A DNA stretch of 64,000 nucleotides from Mycobacterium dioxanotrophicus (GCF_002157835.1 NZ_CP020809.1:620001-684000), one strand, 5' to 3'. Shown: positions 49,909 through 59,967, counted from the first letter of the stretch. Notes: generated by a model from the sequence alone, not told the origin. Made by a program: numbers and translations.

Positions 49909-51183
49909 ATGGCAGTACCCATCAGGGCCGATCCCGGCCCCCAACCGCTCATCGAATTCGGCAGCGCCGAGCAGGCCGCTGCTCATATCGATGCGCACTG
50001 CCTGCACGACGGTGCAGTCGGCAAGGTTGGGCTCGAGATCGAAGCCCACTGTTACGACCTGACCGATCCGATGCGCCGTCCCGACTGGGATGAGTTGACC
50101 GCCGCCATCGCGACGGTTCCCGACCTGCCAGGAGGCAGCCGGATCACCGTCGAACCCGGCGGCGCGGTCGAACTCTCGGGGCCACCGGGCGACGGCCCGC
50201 TCGCCGCCATCACCGGGTTGATCGCCGACCGGGCGACACTGCGCGCGGCCTTCGCCCGCCGCGGCCTCGGCTTGGTGCTGTTGGGTACCGACCCGTTGCG
50301 CCCGCCTCAGCGGGTGAATCCCGGTGCGCGCTATCAGGCCATGGAGCGCTTCTTCGCCGCGAGCGGTACCGGCGCGGCGGGCGCGGCGATGATGACCTCG
50401 ACCGCGTCCGTGCAGGTCAACCTCGACGCAGGTCCTCGCGCCGGCTGGGGTGACCGGGTGCGGCTGGCACATGCGCTGGGGCCGACGATGATCGCCGTCA
50501 CCGCGAATTCGCCGCTGCTGGGCGGTGAGTTCACCGGCTGGCGCTCCACCCGGCAATGGGTGTGGGGTGAGCTCGATTCGGCGCGGTGCGGGCCCATCCT
50601 CGGTGCTGACGGAACCGATCCGGCCGACGACTGGGCGCGGTATGCGTTGCGGGCGCCGGTGATGCTGGTGAACACCTCCGATGATGCGGTGCCCGTCGTC
50701 AACTGGGTGCCATTCGCGGACTGGGCCGACGGCCGTGCCGTGCTCGGCGGCCGGCGCCCCACCTCCGCCGATCTCGACTATCACCTCACGACCCTGTTCC
50801 CGCCCGTGCGACCGCGGCGGTGGCTGGAGATCAGGTACCTCGACAGCCTTCCCGACGGGCTGTGGCCCGCTGCGGTGTTCATGCTCACCACGCTGCTCGA
50901 CGATCCGGAGGCTGCCGCGATCGCCGCGGAGGCGACCGCGCCGGTGGCCACGGCATGGGACCGGGCGGCCCGGATGGGTCTGGCCGATCGCAGGCTGCAT
51001 GCGGCTGCGGTCACCTGCGTGCGGGCCGCGGCGGAACGGGCTCCGGCCGAACTCGCGGAATCGATGCGGCACCTGATGCGTTCGGTCGAACAGGGACGCT
51101 CTCCGGCCGACGATTTCGCCGACCGTGCCGTGCGTTACGGAATCGCCTCGGCGGTGAGCCAACTGGCGAAAGGTGAGTCTTGA
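49909..51183 (+). CDS. egtA: EgtA, glutamate-cysteine ligase
   Basis: 424 residues from the ATG at 49909, preceded by GGGAGGGG; a longer reading starts in unconserved sequence. GCS2-type ligase motifs: [10 protein letters not shown] (Mg-binding Glu pair), [27 protein letters not shown] and [10 protein letters not shown]. It makes gamma-glutamylcysteine, the sulfur donor for ergothioneine. egtB begins at a TTG within the last four bases (TTGA), so translation is coupled. First gene of egtABCDE, all overlapping. Confidence 0.95.
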   Translation: MAVPIRADPGPQPLIEFGSAEQAAAHIDAHCLHDGAVGKVGLEIEAHCYDLTDPMRRPDWDELTAAIATVPDLPGGSRITVEPGGAVELSGPPGDGPLAAITGLIADRATLRAAFARRGLGLVLLGTDPLRPPQRVNPGARYQAMERFFAASGTGAAGAAMMTSTASVQVNLDAGPRAGWGDRVRLAHALGPTMIAVTANSPLLGGEFTGWRSTRQWVWGELDSARCGPILGADGTDPADDWARYALRAPVMLVNTSDDAVPVVNWVPFADWADGRAVLGGRRPTSADLDYHLTTLFPPVRPRRWLEIRYLDSLPDGLWPAAVFMLTTLLDDPEAAAIAAEATAPVATAWDRAARMGLADRRLHAAAVTCVRAAAERAPAELAESMRHLMRSVEQGRSPADDFADRAVRYGIASAVSQLAKGES

Positions 51184-52457
51184 TCACACGCGAGACACTG
51201 GCGCAGGAGCTGACGCGGGCCCGCGAGCGCACACTGCGGTTGGTCGATTTCGACGATGCCGAACTGCACCGCCAGTACGACCCGCTGATGAGCCCGCTCG
51301 TCTGGGACCTGGCGCACATCGGACAGCAGGAGGAGTTGTGGCTGCTGCGCGACGGCAACCCGGATCGGTCCGGAATGTTGGCGCCCGCGGTGGAACAGCT
51401 CTACGACGCTTTCGAGCATTCCCGTGCCAGCCGCGTCGAGCTGCCGCTGCTGCCGCCCACCGATGCCCGGGCGTATTGCGCCACGGTGCGGGCCAAGGCA
51501 TTCGATGCGCTCGACGCATTGCCCGACGATGCGTCGGCGTTCAACTTCGGACTGGTGATCAGCCACGAGAACCAGCACGACGAAACTATGCTGCAGGCAC
51601 TGAACCTGCGCGTGGGGCCGCCACTGCTGGATGCCGGCAGCGTATTGCCTGCCGGCAGGCCAGGGATTGCGGGCAGCTCGGTACTGATCCCCGGCGGGCC
51701 GTTCACGCTCGGGGTCGACGAGCTCAACGAACCACACTCGCTGGACAACGAGCGGCCTGCGCACGTGGTGGACGTGCCGGCGTTCCGGATCGGCCGGGTG
51801 CCGGTCACCAACGCCGAGTGGCGCGAGTTCATCGACGATGGCGGTTATCAGCAGTCGCGCTGGTGGTCCGAGCGCGGTTGGGCGCATCGGCAGCAGGCGG
51901 GCCTCGTCGCGCCTGCCTTCTGGAACGCTGACGGCACCCGCACCCGGTTCGGCCATGTCGAGGCGATCCCCGCTGACGAACCCGTCCAGCACGTCACGTT
52001 CTTCGAGGCGCAGGCCTACGCGGCGTGGGCCGGTGCCCGGCTGCCCACCGAGATCGAGTGGGAGAAGGCCTGTGCGTGGGACCCGTCGACCGGTTCACGG
52101 CGCCGGTTCCCTTGGGGCGCTTCGGAACCCACCTCGCCGCTGGTCAATCTGGGCGGTGATGCGCTGCGTCCGGCGCCTGTCGGCGCGTATCCCGCGGGAG
52201 CCTCGGCCTATGGTGTCGAACAGCTCCTCGGCGATGTGTGGGAGTGGACCAGCTCCCCGCTGCGACCGTGGCCCGGCTTCACCCCGATGATCTACGAGCG
52301 CTACACCCAGCCGTTCTTCGACGGCGACTACCGGGTGCTGCGCGGCGGATCGTGGGCGGTGGCCGCGGGCATCCTGCGGCCCAGTTTCCGCAACTGGGAC
52401 CACCCGATCCGCAGACAGATCTTCTCCGGCGTCCGGCTCGCCTGGGACGCCGGCTGA
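51180..52457 (+). CDS. egtB: EgtB, hercynine oxygenase (sulfoxide synthase)
   Basis: 425 residues. The N-terminal DinB-like domain carries the three iron-binding His: His46 in WDLAHIG and His129/His133 in [10 protein letters not shown]. The C-terminal formylglycine-generating-enzyme-like domain (about 170-425) contains [18 protein letters not shown] and [11 protein letters not shown]. It joins gamma-glutamylcysteine to hercynine using oxygen. The initiator is the rare TTG at 51180 overlapping the egtA stop; the next ATG is far downstream and would remove the first His. Confidence 0.96.
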   Translation: MITRETLAQELTRARERTLRLVDFDDAELHRQYDPLMSPLVWDLAHIGQQEELWLLRDGNPDRSGMLAPAVEQLYDAFEHSRASRVELPLLPPTDARAYCATVRAKAFDALDALPDDASAFNFGLVISHENQHDETMLQALNLRVGPPLLDAGSVLPAGRPGIAGSSVLIPGGPFTLGVDELNEPHSLDNERPAHVVDVPAFRIGRVPVTNAEWREFIDDGGYQQSRWWSERGWAHRQQAGLVAPAFWNADGTRTRFGHVEAIPADEPVQHVTFFEAQAYAAWAGARLPTEIEWEKACAWDPSTGSRRRFPWGASEPTSPLVNLGGDALRPAPVGAYPAGASAYGVEQLLGDVWEWTSSPLRPWPGFTPMIYERYTQPFFDGDYRVLRGGSWAVAAGILRPSFRNWDHPIRRQIFSGVRLAWDAG

Positions 52458-53149
52458 TGTGTCGGCACCTGGGTTGGCTCGGGGCGCCCCGGTCGGTGGC
52501 CGCGCTCATGCTCGACCCGCCGCAGGGGCTGCTGGTGCAGTCCTACGCACCCAGGCGGCAGAAGCACGGACTGGTCAACGCCGACGGTTGGGGTGCGGGC
52601 TTTTTCGATGACGGGGTGGCCCGGCGCTGGCGCAGCGACAAACCGCTGTGGGGCGAGGCCTCGTTCGCATCGGTGGCGCCGGCGCTGCGCAGCGGTTGCG
52701 TTGTCGCGGCGGTGCGCTCGGCCACCGTCGGCATGCCCATCGAACCATCGGCGTGCGCCCCGTTCACCGACGGACGGTGGCTGCTGTCGCACAACGGCGT
52801 GGTCGACCGGGCGGTGCTGCCGGTGACCGCAGACGCCGAATCCACGGTCGACAGCGCGGTGCTCGCAGCGCTGATCTTCGACCGGGGGCTGGACGCGCTG
52901 GGCGAGACGGTCGCCGAGGTCGGCGAGCGCGACCCCAACGCCCGGCTGAACATCCTGGCCGCCAACGGTTCTCGCATGCTCGCCACCACGTGGGGCGACA
53001 CGCTGTCGATACTGAGGCTGCCCGACGGCGTGGTGCTGGCCAGTGAACCGTACGACGACGATCCGCAATGGCACGACGTCCCGGACCGCCACCTGGTCCA
53101 CGTACATGACTCGCACGTCGAGCTGACACCTCTGAAAGGACCGGCATGA
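52457..53149 (+). CDS. egtC: EgtC, gamma-glutamyl hercynylcysteine sulfoxide amidohydrolase
   Basis: 230 residues. Class II glutamine amidotransferase-like Ntn hydrolase; Met removal exposes Cys2 (MCRHLGWLG). Motifs [21 protein letters not shown] and LLSHNGVVD are present. It removes the glutamyl group from the EgtB product. ATG at 52457 overlaps the egtB stop (TGATG), fixing the start. Confidence 0.95.
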   Translation: MCRHLGWLGAPRSVAALMLDPPQGLLVQSYAPRRQKHGLVNADGWGAGFFDDGVARRWRSDKPLWGEASFASVAPALRSGCVVAAVRSATVGMPIEPSACAPFTDGRWLLSHNGVVDRAVLPVTADAESTVDSAVLAALIFDRGLDALGETVAEVGERDPNARLNILAANGSRMLATTWGDTLSILRLPDGVVLASEPYDDDPQWHDVPDRHLVHVHDSHVELTPLKGPA

Positions 53150-54111
53150 CGCTCTCGCTGTCGAACTACCTGGCCGCCGACTCCGCCGCGGACGCCTTAC
53201 GCCACGATGTCCGCGCCGGGCTCACCCAGACGCCGAAGACTTTGCCGCCCAAATGGTTCTACGACGCCGTGGGCAGCGATCTGTTCGACCAGATCACCCG
53301 GTTGCCGGAGTACTACCCGACGCGCACCGAAGCGCAGATCCTGCGCGAGCGCTCCGCGGAGATCGCCGCGGCCGCCGGTGCGGACACGCTGGTGGAGTTG
53401 GGCAGCGGCACCTCGGAGAAGACCAGGATGCTGCTCGACGCGATGCGCGATGCGGGTGTGCTCACCCGGTTCATCCCGTTCGACGTCGACGCCGGGGTGC
53501 TTCGCGCCGCGGGCCGGGCCATCGGCCGTGAGTATCCGGGCATCGAAATCGACGCGGTGTGTGGCGATTTCGAGGAGCATCTCGGCAAGATCCCGCAGGT
53601 GGGCCGGCGGCTGGTGGTCTTCCTGGGATCGACCATCGGCAATCTGACGCCCGGCCCCCGCGCGGAGTTCCTGGGCACGCTGGCCGATACCCTGCAGCCC
53701 GGGGACAGCCTGCTGCTGGGCACGGACCTGGTGAAGGACACCGCGCGCCTGATCCGCGCCTACGACGACAGTGCCGGAGTCACCGCCGAATTCAACCGCA
53801 ACGTGCTGGCCGTGGTGAACCGCGAATTGGGCGCGGACTTCGACCTGGCGGCCTTCGAGCATGTGGCCCGGTGGAACTCGGGCGAGGAGCGCATCGAGAT
53901 GTGGCTGCGGGCCCGCAGTGCGCAGCGGGTGCGGGTGACGGCGCTTGACCTCGACGTGGCTTTCGCTGCCGGCGAGGAGATGCTGACCGAGGTGTCGTGC
54001 AAGTTCCGGCAGCAGGGTGTGACGGCGGAGCTGGGGAAAGCCGGTCTGCGACAAACACATTGGTGGACCGACCAAGCCGGTGACTTCGGCATGTCGCTGG
54101 CTGTCAAATGA
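53146..54111 (+). CDS. egtD: EgtD, histidine N-alpha-methyltransferase
   Basis: 321 residues. SAM site [19 protein letters not shown] (about 85-103), [23 protein letters not shown] and the substrate-binding Glu/Tyr region near the C-terminus. Trimethylates histidine to hercynine, the committed step of ergothioneine synthesis. ATG overlaps the egtC stop by 4 bp. Confidence 0.96.
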   Translation: MTLSLSNYLAADSAADALRHDVRAGLTQTPKTLPPKWFYDAVGSDLFDQITRLPEYYPTRTEAQILRERSAEIAAAAGADTLVELGSGTSEKTRMLLDAMRDAGVLTRFIPFDVDAGVLRAAGRAIGREYPGIEIDAVCGDFEEHLGKIPQVGRRLVVFLGSTIGNLTPGPRAEFLGTLADTLQPGDSLLLGTDLVKDTARLIRAYDDSAGVTAEFNRNVLAVVNRELGADFDLAAFEHVARWNSGEERIEMWLRARSAQRVRVTALDLDVAFAAGEEMLTEVSCKFRQQGVTAELGKAGLRQTHWWTDQAGDFGMSLAVK

Positions 54112-55223
54112 GCGTCGCGCAGCAGTGGCGGGACGCCCGCCCGAAGGTGGCAGGGCTGCATTTCGACAGCGGCGCCTGTTCGCGGCAGAGCTTCGCGGCG
54201 ATCGACGCCGCGGCCACGCATGCCCGTCATGAGGCAGAGGTCGGCGGGTACGTCGCGCTCGATGCGGCGGCGCCGGCGCTCGACGCGGGCCGGGCCGCGG
54301 TTGCGGCGTTGACAGGGCTGCCTTCGGCCAACGTCATCTACACGTCCGGGTCGGGCAACGCCCTGGATCTGCTGCTGAGCAGTTGGCCGGGGGAGCGCAC
54401 GGTTGCGTGTCTGGTCGGTGAATATGGTCCGAACCTTGCGGTGATGGCGGCCAACGGGTTTGAGGTGCGAGCGTTGGCCGTCGACGGGGCCGGGCGGTTG
54501 GATGTCGACGCGGCGGCCCGTCAACTCGCCGCCGACCCGCCCGCGATCGCCCACCTGACCGCACTGGCCAGCCATCGCGGGGTGGCCCAGCCGCTGGCCG
54601 AGTTCGCCGAGGTGTGCCGGGCGGCGGGTATCCCGTTGGTGGTGGATGCCGCGCAGGCGCTCGGCCATCTCGACTGCAATGTCGGTGTTACCGCGATGTA
54701 TTCATCGTCGCGCAAATGGTTGGCGGGTCCGCGCGGGGTGGGTGTGCTCGCGCTGGCCGACGAGCTGGCCCAGCGGCTACAGCCTCGGGTGCCACCGCCG
54801 TCCTGGGGCTTGGGCATCCCGGCCGTGCAAATGCTGGACGGAGTCGAGTCGAATGCCGCTGCCCGGATCGGGTTTTCGGTCGCGATCGGGGAGCATCTGG
54901 CGGCCGGCCCAGAGCACGTGCGCGCCCGGCTGGCCGAGGTGGGCGGCCTGTCCCGGCAGGTGCTCGCCGACACGCCCGGATGGCGCGTCGTGGAATCGGT
55001 CGATGAGCCCACGGCCATCACGACGCTCGAACCCGTTGACGGAGCTGACCCGACGACCGTGCGGGCACGGCTGATCGCCGAACACGGCATCGTCACCACG
55101 GCGTGCGATGTGGTGCGGGCGCCCTTCGAGATGACCAAACCGGTGCTGCGGATCTCCCCGCATGTCGATACCGGCGTCGATGAGCTCGAGCAGTTCGCGG
55201 AGGCGCTGCGGGCAGTGGTGTAG
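54108..55223 (+). CDS. egtE: EgtE, PLP-dependent hercynylcysteine sulfoxide lyase
   Basis: 371 residues. Class V aminotransferase fold: [20 protein letters not shown], the PLP Asp in [15 protein letters not shown] and the Schiff-base Lys in [15 protein letters not shown] (about residue 204). It releases ergothioneine. The ATG overlaps the egtD stop by 4 bp. Last gene of the operon; 555 bp without a gene follow. Confidence 0.94.
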   Translation: MSVAQQWRDARPKVAGLHFDSGACSRQSFAAIDAAATHARHEAEVGGYVALDAAAPALDAGRAAVAALTGLPSANVIYTSGSGNALDLLLSSWPGERTVACLVGEYGPNLAVMAANGFEVRALAVDGAGRLDVDAAARQLAADPPAIAHLTALASHRGVAQPLAEFAEVCRAAGIPLVVDAAQALGHLDCNVGVTAMYSSSRKWLAGPRGVGVLALADELAQRLQPRVPPPSWGLGIPAVQMLDGVESNAAARIGFSVAIGEHLAAGPEHVRARLAEVGGLSRQVLADTPGWRVVESVDEPTAITTLEPVDGADPTTVRARLIAEHGIVTTACDVVRAPFEMTKPVLRISPHVDTGVDELEQFAEALRAVV

Positions 55224-55332
55224 CCCGCCCGGTCGCAGTCCGGGCGCTTTAGTGTGCAGTGGTGTAGCCGTCGGGCGTGCGTAGGTGTGCAGTCACACCT
55301 GTCACACCAGTCCCTGCGCGGAAACTATGGAC

Positions 55333-55370
55333 GTGTTGCCCGGCTGTTTGCGACAAAGTCGCGGAAACAG
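55333..55370 (+). repeat. Palindromic repeat, copy A
   Basis: CTGTTT-GCGAC-AAA-GTCGC-GGAAACAG is an imperfect hairpin; the upstream GTGTTGCCCGG is shared with copies B and C. Confidence 0.65.
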
Positions 55371-55462
55371 CCTCAGCAGCAACTTGTTTCACTGCCGTAC
55401 CACGCGGGCGAACCTCACCGCCCCCGGCAGCAGCGGCAGCCACATCCGCACCGAAATTTGCC

Positions 55463-55494
55463 GTGCCCGGCTATTGGCGACAGTGTCGCTCGCA
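55463..55494 (+). repeat. Palindromic repeat, copy B
   Basis: GTGCCCGGCTATTG precedes the core GCGACAGTGTCGC. Same orientation as copy A, with more diverged flanks. Confidence 0.55.
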
Positions 55495-55596
55495 GCGCGG
55501 GCGCACAACCAGTGGGGCAGAACCGATCTGATGGTGCCAGACTGACGCACGGGATTGGCTGACCTGAGGCAGCTGATATCTGCGGTGCCTATGTGG

Positions 55597-55634
55597 CGAT
55601 TTCCGCGACTCTGTCGCAAACAGGCGGGCAGCAC
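55597..55634 (-). repeat. Palindromic repeat, copy C (inverted)
   Basis: Read on the minus strand: GTGCTGCCCGCCTGTTT, then GCGACAGAGTCGC and GGAAAT, matching copy A at most positions over about 38 bp. Confidence 0.65.
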
Positions 55635-55680
55635 ACACCGTGCTCGCCGCGCGGTGACGAATGTGGCTGGTGTGAACGCC

Positions 55681-55746
55681 GCCTGGAGCGGACGGGCTCA
55701 CCGCCTGGAGCGGACGAGCTCACCGCCTGGAGCGGACAAGCCCACC
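55681..55746 (+). repeat. 22-bp tandem repeat, three units plus a partial
   Basis: Units start at 55681, 55703 and 55725 (GCCTGGAGCGGACGGGCTC and variants differing at 1-3 bases, each ending ACC), followed by GCCTGGCC. It stands 32 bp from the stop of the GMC gene. Confidence 0.85.
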
Positions 55747-55778
55747 GCCTGGCCATGCCCTCCCGTGCACACGGTCGC

Positions 55779-57395
55779 CTAGCGGCGGCCCTGCAGCACG
55801 GCCTCGATGTTGCGTTCGGCCAACGCCGTGATGGACATGAACGGATTGCATCCGAGGTAGCCGGGTATCAGCGATGCATCGTTGACGTAGAGGTTGTCGT
55901 ACCCTTTGACGCGCCCGAACGCATCGGTGACCTCACCGCGCACGCAACCACCCAGCGGATGAACGGTGTTGGGTGCGAAGATCTCCCCGGAGAAGATGTC
56001 ATCGCGATACTCCACCCCGTTGACCCGTGTCAGCTTGTCGAAGACGGTCCGGGTCCGCTCGATCAGGTGGTCGTTGTAGAGGGCAGGCCAGTCGATAGCG
56101 ATCGAATCCGACGCCCGGTCATAGGTGATGTCGGCGCGATCACCGGTCTTGACCATGACGTAGTAGCCCAGCATGAAGGTCTCGACCGGCAACGGAAGGG
56201 AAAACATGGTGGCATACACGGGGTTTTCGGTGTCGGCCCGACCATCGAGGTTGATCAGGCCGAGCAGTGACTGCTGAGTTCCGGCGGGGTCACTGTTCTT
56301 GAGCCAGTGTGCCACCATCACGTCACCGTTGTTGCCGTAGCCGGATCCCACGGCGTCGTTCAGATCGGGCAGTGCCCCGGTCTCCCTGGCGCGCAACAGG
56401 ATCTGGTTGGTGCCCAACACGCCGGCGCTCAGAAACAGCCGGTCGCAACCGATTTCTTCACGGCCCGTCTCGTTGCCCCATCGGTCGATCGATCGGGTGG
56501 CCACCACGTACTGGCGGCCCTCCCGGTGTACGGCCGTCACTTCCGTCAGCGGCCGTAACGTGACCTTCCCGGTGGCCAGGGCGGACGCGATGTATGTCTG
56601 GTCGACGCTGCCCGTCCGCCCGTAGTTGTTGCCGAACTGCTGCTCGAACGCCAGCGCCGATCTTTCGACTTCTCCGGCCTCTTCGGCCAACATGTAATCG
56701 AACGAGTACGCACTGCCGTTGTAGTCGACCGGATAGCCTGCCGCGGAGGCATATTCGCGGCCTACCCGGGCGAATTGAAACCACGGTGTCCGTTCGAACC
56801 AGCCCATATCCCGGTAGCTGATGCGCAGCGTGCGCTTGGCGCGCTCGATGTAAGTCCCCAGGAACTCGTCGGCCGCGATGTCGGGGAAGCATTCGGCGAT
56901 CTGCCGCGCGGTGGGCACGGCGGCCACAGCGGCGTTGATCAGAGACCCCCCGCCGACCCCGATACCCCGAAACACATGGTGGGTGCCATGTGTCGTCTTG
57001 TCGCAGATGCCGGCTTGAACTGGCTGCGGCGACGGCGAATTGCGCGCGACAGCGTCGATCGAGAATCCCTGGAACGACGTGACCAGGCTGGGGGGAACGG
57101 CACTGAACCAGCCTGCCCGGGTGTCAGCGGGCAACATCTTGGTGAACCGTTTGCCGTCGGTGTCAGGTGCGTCCCACAGCCGGCCCTTCTCCAGCACCAG
57201 AGTCTCGATACCGGCTTCTGCCAGGCGAAGTGCGGACACGCCTCCGCCATAACCACTTCCGATCACGATCGCGGGGTAGCGCGCGCGTGGTTCGGATCGC
57301 TCGGCATGTCGGTGCATCCACCAGCCCGCGCCGCACGCACCCAGGGCGGCCGCCGTGCTGGTACCGAGAAACCGCCTGCGCGACATGACAGTCAT
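55779..57395 (-). CDS. Tat-exported GMC-type FAD oxidoreductase (cholesterol oxidase class I-like)
   Basis: 538 residues. A twin-arginine signal (MSRRRFLGTS, then Ala/Gly-rich) predicts export of the folded flavoprotein. FAD motif IVIGSGYGGGVSALRLAEAG; GIGVGGGSLIN; C-terminal HPLGGC and NPFMSITALAERN. It aligns along its length with Streptomyces cholesterol oxidase: the catalytic His (TVHPLGG) and Asn (GCNPF) are kept, but the isomerisation base Glu (FAEIAP) is replaced by Thr (YATMFS). Its ATG overlaps the alkB stop by 4 bp, so it may oxidise an alcohol made by AlkB, in the manner of AlkJ. Steroid oxidation is the alternative. Confidence 0.82.
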   Translation of the reverse strand: MTVMSRRRFLGTSTAAALGACGAGWWMHRHAERSEPRARYPAIVIGSGYGGGVSALRLAEAGIETLVLEKGRLWDAPDTDGKRFTKMLPADTRAGWFSAVPPSLVTSFQGFSIDAVARNSPSPQPVQAGICDKTTHGTHHVFRGIGVGGGSLINAAVAAVPTARQIAECFPDIAADEFLGTYIERAKRTLRISYRDMGWFERTPWFQFARVGREYASAAGYPVDYNGSAYSFDYMLAEEAGEVERSALAFEQQFGNNYGRTGSVDQTYIASALATGKVTLRPLTEVTAVHREGRQYVVATRSIDRWGNETGREEIGCDRLFLSAGVLGTNQILLRARETGALPDLNDAVGSGYGNNGDVMVAHWLKNSDPAGTQQSLLGLINLDGRADTENPVYATMFSLPLPVETFMLGYYVMVKTGDRADITYDRASDSIAIDWPALYNDHLIERTRTVFDKLTRVNGVEYRDDIFSGEIFAPNTVHPLGGCVRGEVTDAFGRVKGYDNLYVNDASLIPGYLGCNPFMSITALAERNIEAVLQGRR

Positions 57396-58594
57396 GCAGC
57401 ACGCATCTGGTGTCTGCGGATGAGGTGCGCGCGGCGCCGCGGGTCGAGCGCCGCCAATTCGATTCGCCCCGAATAGTGTTCAACCACCCGAGGATCCATG
57501 ACTTTGCGCCACAGCGGAGGAACCAGTGACAGCACGAACATGGTGCCGTATCCATACGGCAGGTGCGGCGCCTCGTCGAGACTGCGCAGGGATTGGTAGC
57601 GCCGTTGGGGATTGGTGTGATGGTCGGAGTGGCGTTGGAGGTGGTAGAGGAACACGTTGGCGACCAGGGTGTTGCTGTTCCAGCTGTGCCGGGCGGAGAC
57701 CCGTTCGTAGCGACCGGTGGCCAGGAGTTCGCGACGCAGTCCGTAGTGCTCGAGATAGTTGACCGATTCGAGCAGGCAGATGCCGACCATCGCCTGGCCG
57801 ATGAGCATCGGAAGGACGACCGGCCCGAACCATACGGCGAGCCCGCCGAACAGCGCGACACTCACCAGCCACGCGTTGAGCACATTGTTTCTCGATGTCC
57901 ACGGTGTCTCGCCGCGACGCGTGAATCGTCGTGCCTCCAACGCCCATGCGGATCGAAGCCCACCGGTCACCGAGCGTGGGATGAAGCGGTAGAGGCTTTG
58001 GCCCATAAGGGAACTGGCGGGATCCTCCGGTGTCGCGACGCGTACGTGGTGACCGCGATTGTGTTCGACGAAGAAGTGGCCGTAGCCCGTCTGGGCGAGG
58101 GCGATCTTGCTCAGCCGCCGTTCGAGGCGGGCGTTTCTGTGACCCAACTCGTGAGCGGCGTTGATCCCGATGCCGCCCACGATCCCCACCGTCACCAGCA
58201 GGCCGGCGCGGTCGATCGACGACAGGACAACCCAGCCGCCACCGCTCCACAACCAGCACGCGAAGATCAGTGACAGGTACTGGTTGGGCAGGTAAAGGTA
58301 CGTCGCCCAGCGATACCAGGGATCGTTGTCGAGGTCGATGTAGACGTCATCGGGTGCGGTACTGCGGTCGGTCCCGACGATGTGGTCGAGCAGCGGGATC
58401 ACAACGAACGTGAGAAGCGCTCCGAGCCACCAGAACCCGCCGAACCCCGTCAACGTCACGGCCAGCCAGGACAGCATCACCAGGCATGGGACCGCAGCGC
58501 CGAGGAGCCATAGAAAGCGTTTGGGGTCAGTCCAGCTGCGCTGCAAGTCAGCGTTGCCAGTGTGGTAACTACCCGTTACGAAGCCGGCTGTCAT
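57392..58594 (-). CDS. alkB: Integral-membrane alkane 1-monooxygenase
   Basis: 400 residues from the ATG at 58594. Six or so membrane segments and all diiron His motifs: HELGH (148-152), EHNRGHHVRVATPEDP (177-192), the NYLEHYGL signature (279-286) and LQRHSDHHTNPQRRYQ (319-334). Hydroxylates terminal carbons of medium/long-chain alkanes. The usual rubredoxin genes are absent; instead a GMC oxidoreductase is coupled downstream. An IS3-family element sits 110 bp upstream. Electron donor must be encoded elsewhere. Confidence 0.92.
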   Translation of the reverse strand: MTAGFVTGSYHTGNADLQRSWTDPKRFLWLLGAAVPCLVMLSWLAVTLTGFGGFWWLGALLTFVVIPLLDHIVGTDRSTAPDDVYIDLDNDPWYRWATYLYLPNQYLSLIFACWLWSGGGWVVLSSIDRAGLLVTVGIVGGIGINAAHELGHRNARLERRLSKIALAQTGYGHFFVEHNRGHHVRVATPEDPASSLMGQSLYRFIPRSVTGGLRSAWALEARRFTRRGETPWTSRNNVLNAWLVSVALFGGLAVWFGPVVLPMLIGQAMVGICLLESVNYLEHYGLRRELLATGRYERVSARHSWNSNTLVANVFLYHLQRHSDHHTNPQRRYQSLRSLDEAPHLPYGYGTMFVLSLVPPLWRKVMDPRVVEHYSGRIELAALDPRRRAHLIRRHQMRAA

Positions 58595-58774
58595 GACCGT
58601 TCCGATCTTGAATTGGCAAGTATTCGCGAGGACTGTAGCAATGCTTGGCCGAGTTTGACAGCCCTTGTGTTTGTCGCCACATTGCCTTTGCTGATACCGC
58701 TGGTGGGTCTGCTGCACGAATAGGTGACATCTGAGTTGGCTTGCCCGGAACGGGTGAGCTGGAAGGATGTCAGT

Positions 58775-59083
58775 GTGCCCAGGCCCTACCCCCGAGAGTT
58801 CCGCGATGATGTCGTCCGTGTGGCCCGCAACCGCGACGACGGCGTGACGATCGAGCACATCGCCACTGATTTCGGTGTGCACCCGATGACGCTGCACAAG
58901 TGGATGCGCCAAGCCGATATCGATGAAGGTGCCAAGCCCGGCAAGAGCACCGGCGATTCGGCTGAGTTACGGGAGCTGCGTCGCCGGAATCGGTTGTTGG
59001 AGCAGGAGAACGAGGTCCTGCGCCGCGCGGCGGCCTATCTGTCGCAGGCCAACCTGCCGGGAAAAGGATCTACCCGCTCGTAA
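58775..59083 (+). CDS. IS3-family transposase OrfA
   Basis: 102 residues from the GTG at 58775 with GGAAGGAT upstream. Helix-turn-helix (TIEHIATDFGVHPMTLHKWMRQADI, about 25-49 in two parts) and a C-terminal leucine-zipper-like helix (ELRELRRRNRLLEQENEVLRRAAAYL across about 68-93), the standard OrfA layout. The A4G stretch at 59062-59066 near the end is the probable -1 slippage site that would produce OrfAB. Confidence 0.9.
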   Translation: MPRPYPREFRDDVVRVARNRDDGVTIEHIATDFGVHPMTLHKWMRQADIDEGAKPGKSTGDSAELRELRRRNRLLEQENEVLRRAAAYLSQANLPGKGSTRS

Positions 59084-59935
59084 GTGAGCTCGCCGCCGAC
59101 GGGATCCCCGTCGCGGTGACGTGCCGGGTACTCAAGCTCGCCGCCAGCCGTACTACCGCTGGCTGGCCCAGCCGATCACCGACGCCGAGATGATCGAGGC
59201 CTACCGCGCCAACGCCCTGTTCGACGCCCACAAGGACGACCCGGAGTTCGGGTACCGCTACCTGGTCCAAGAGGCCCGCGATGTCGGCGAGCCGATGGCT
59301 GAGCGCACCGCCTGGCGGATCTGCTCGCAGAATCGATTGTGGAGTGTGTTCGGTAAGAAACGCGGCAAGAACGGCAAGGTCGGTCCGCCGGTGCACGATG
59401 ATCTTGTCGAGCGTGACTTCACCGCTGGCGGTCCAAATCAGTTGTGGCTCAGCGATATCACCGAGCATCGCACCGGTGAAGGCAAGCTCTATCTGTGTGC
59501 GATCAAGGACGTGTACTCCAACCGCATCGTCGGGTACTCGATCGACTCCGAATGAAGTCCCGGTTAGCGACCACGGCCTTGAGCAACGCGGTGGCACGCC
59601 GCGGCGAGGTGGCCGGATGCATTCTGCATTCCGATCGCGGATCTCAGTTCAGGTCAAGGAGATTCGTGCATGCTCTGGGCCGCTTCGAGATGGTCGGATC
59701 GATGGGCCGTGTCGGCGCAGCCGGCGACAACGCGGCCATGGAGAGCTTCTTTAGTCTGCTGCAGAAGAACGTGCTCGATCGTCGCCGCTGGGACACCCGC
59801 GAGGAGCTGCGGATCGCGATCGTCACCTGGATCGAACGGACCTATCATCGTCGCCGGCGCCAGGCGGGTCTCGGGCGGTTGACCCCGATCGAATTCGAAG
59901 CAATCATGACCACACCGGCCAGTCAGGCCGCGTGA
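59062..59935 (+). pseudogene. IS3-family transposase OrfB, broken by two frameshifts
   Basis: The DDE integrase core is readable but spread over three frames: KRIYPLVSELAADGIPVAVTCRVLKLA (-1 frame to OrfA), then YYRWLAQPITDAEM... LWLSDITEHRTGEGKLYL (first Asp) ending YSIDSE with a stop at 59553-59555, then MKSRLATTAL... HSDRGSQF (second Asp) and AAMESFFSLLQKNVL (Glu). Breaks lie near 59145-59152 and 59546-59552; each is repaired by adding a single C to a C run (CTCGCC|GCC and ACTCC|GAA). If the breaks are real the element cannot move on its own. Confidence 0.85.
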
Positions 59936-59967
59936 CCGCAACTGTCACCTGATCGTGCAGCAGACCC

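Larger units (their letters stand above)
55224..55778. other. Gene-free, repeat-rich spacer between egtE and the GMC oxidoreductase gene
   Basis: No ORF with coding character. Between convergent genes, it holds three copies of a palindrome with core GCGAC-n3-GTCGC (55350-55362, 55477-55489, 55605-55617) and a 22-bp tandem repeat (55681-55746). The several short ORFs read through the repeats. Likely a termination zone and a site of past repeat insertion. Confidence 0.7.
58705..59967 (+). mobile_element. IS3-family insertion sequence, decayed
   Basis: Terminal inverted repeats at 58705-58729 and 59943-59967 match at 23 of 25 positions (GGGTCTGCTGCACGA, two variable bases, AGGTGACA). Between them lie orfA and a frameshifted orfB. 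Length about 1.26 kb, normal for the family. A clear target duplication was not seen; the flanks share GATACC-type sequence in inverted orientation just outside, so the true ends may extend a few bases. Located between alkB and the NDMA-alcohol dehydrogenase gene. Confidence 0.88.

Noticed and set aside
55681..55746. Possible CRISPR array
   Set aside because: The 22-bp units are directly adjacent with no spacers, so it is a simple tandem repeat. No cas genes are present.
55254..55782. Several small ORFs in the egtE downstream spacer
   Set aside because: They read through palindromes and the 22-bp tandem repeat, have no start signals and no coding character.
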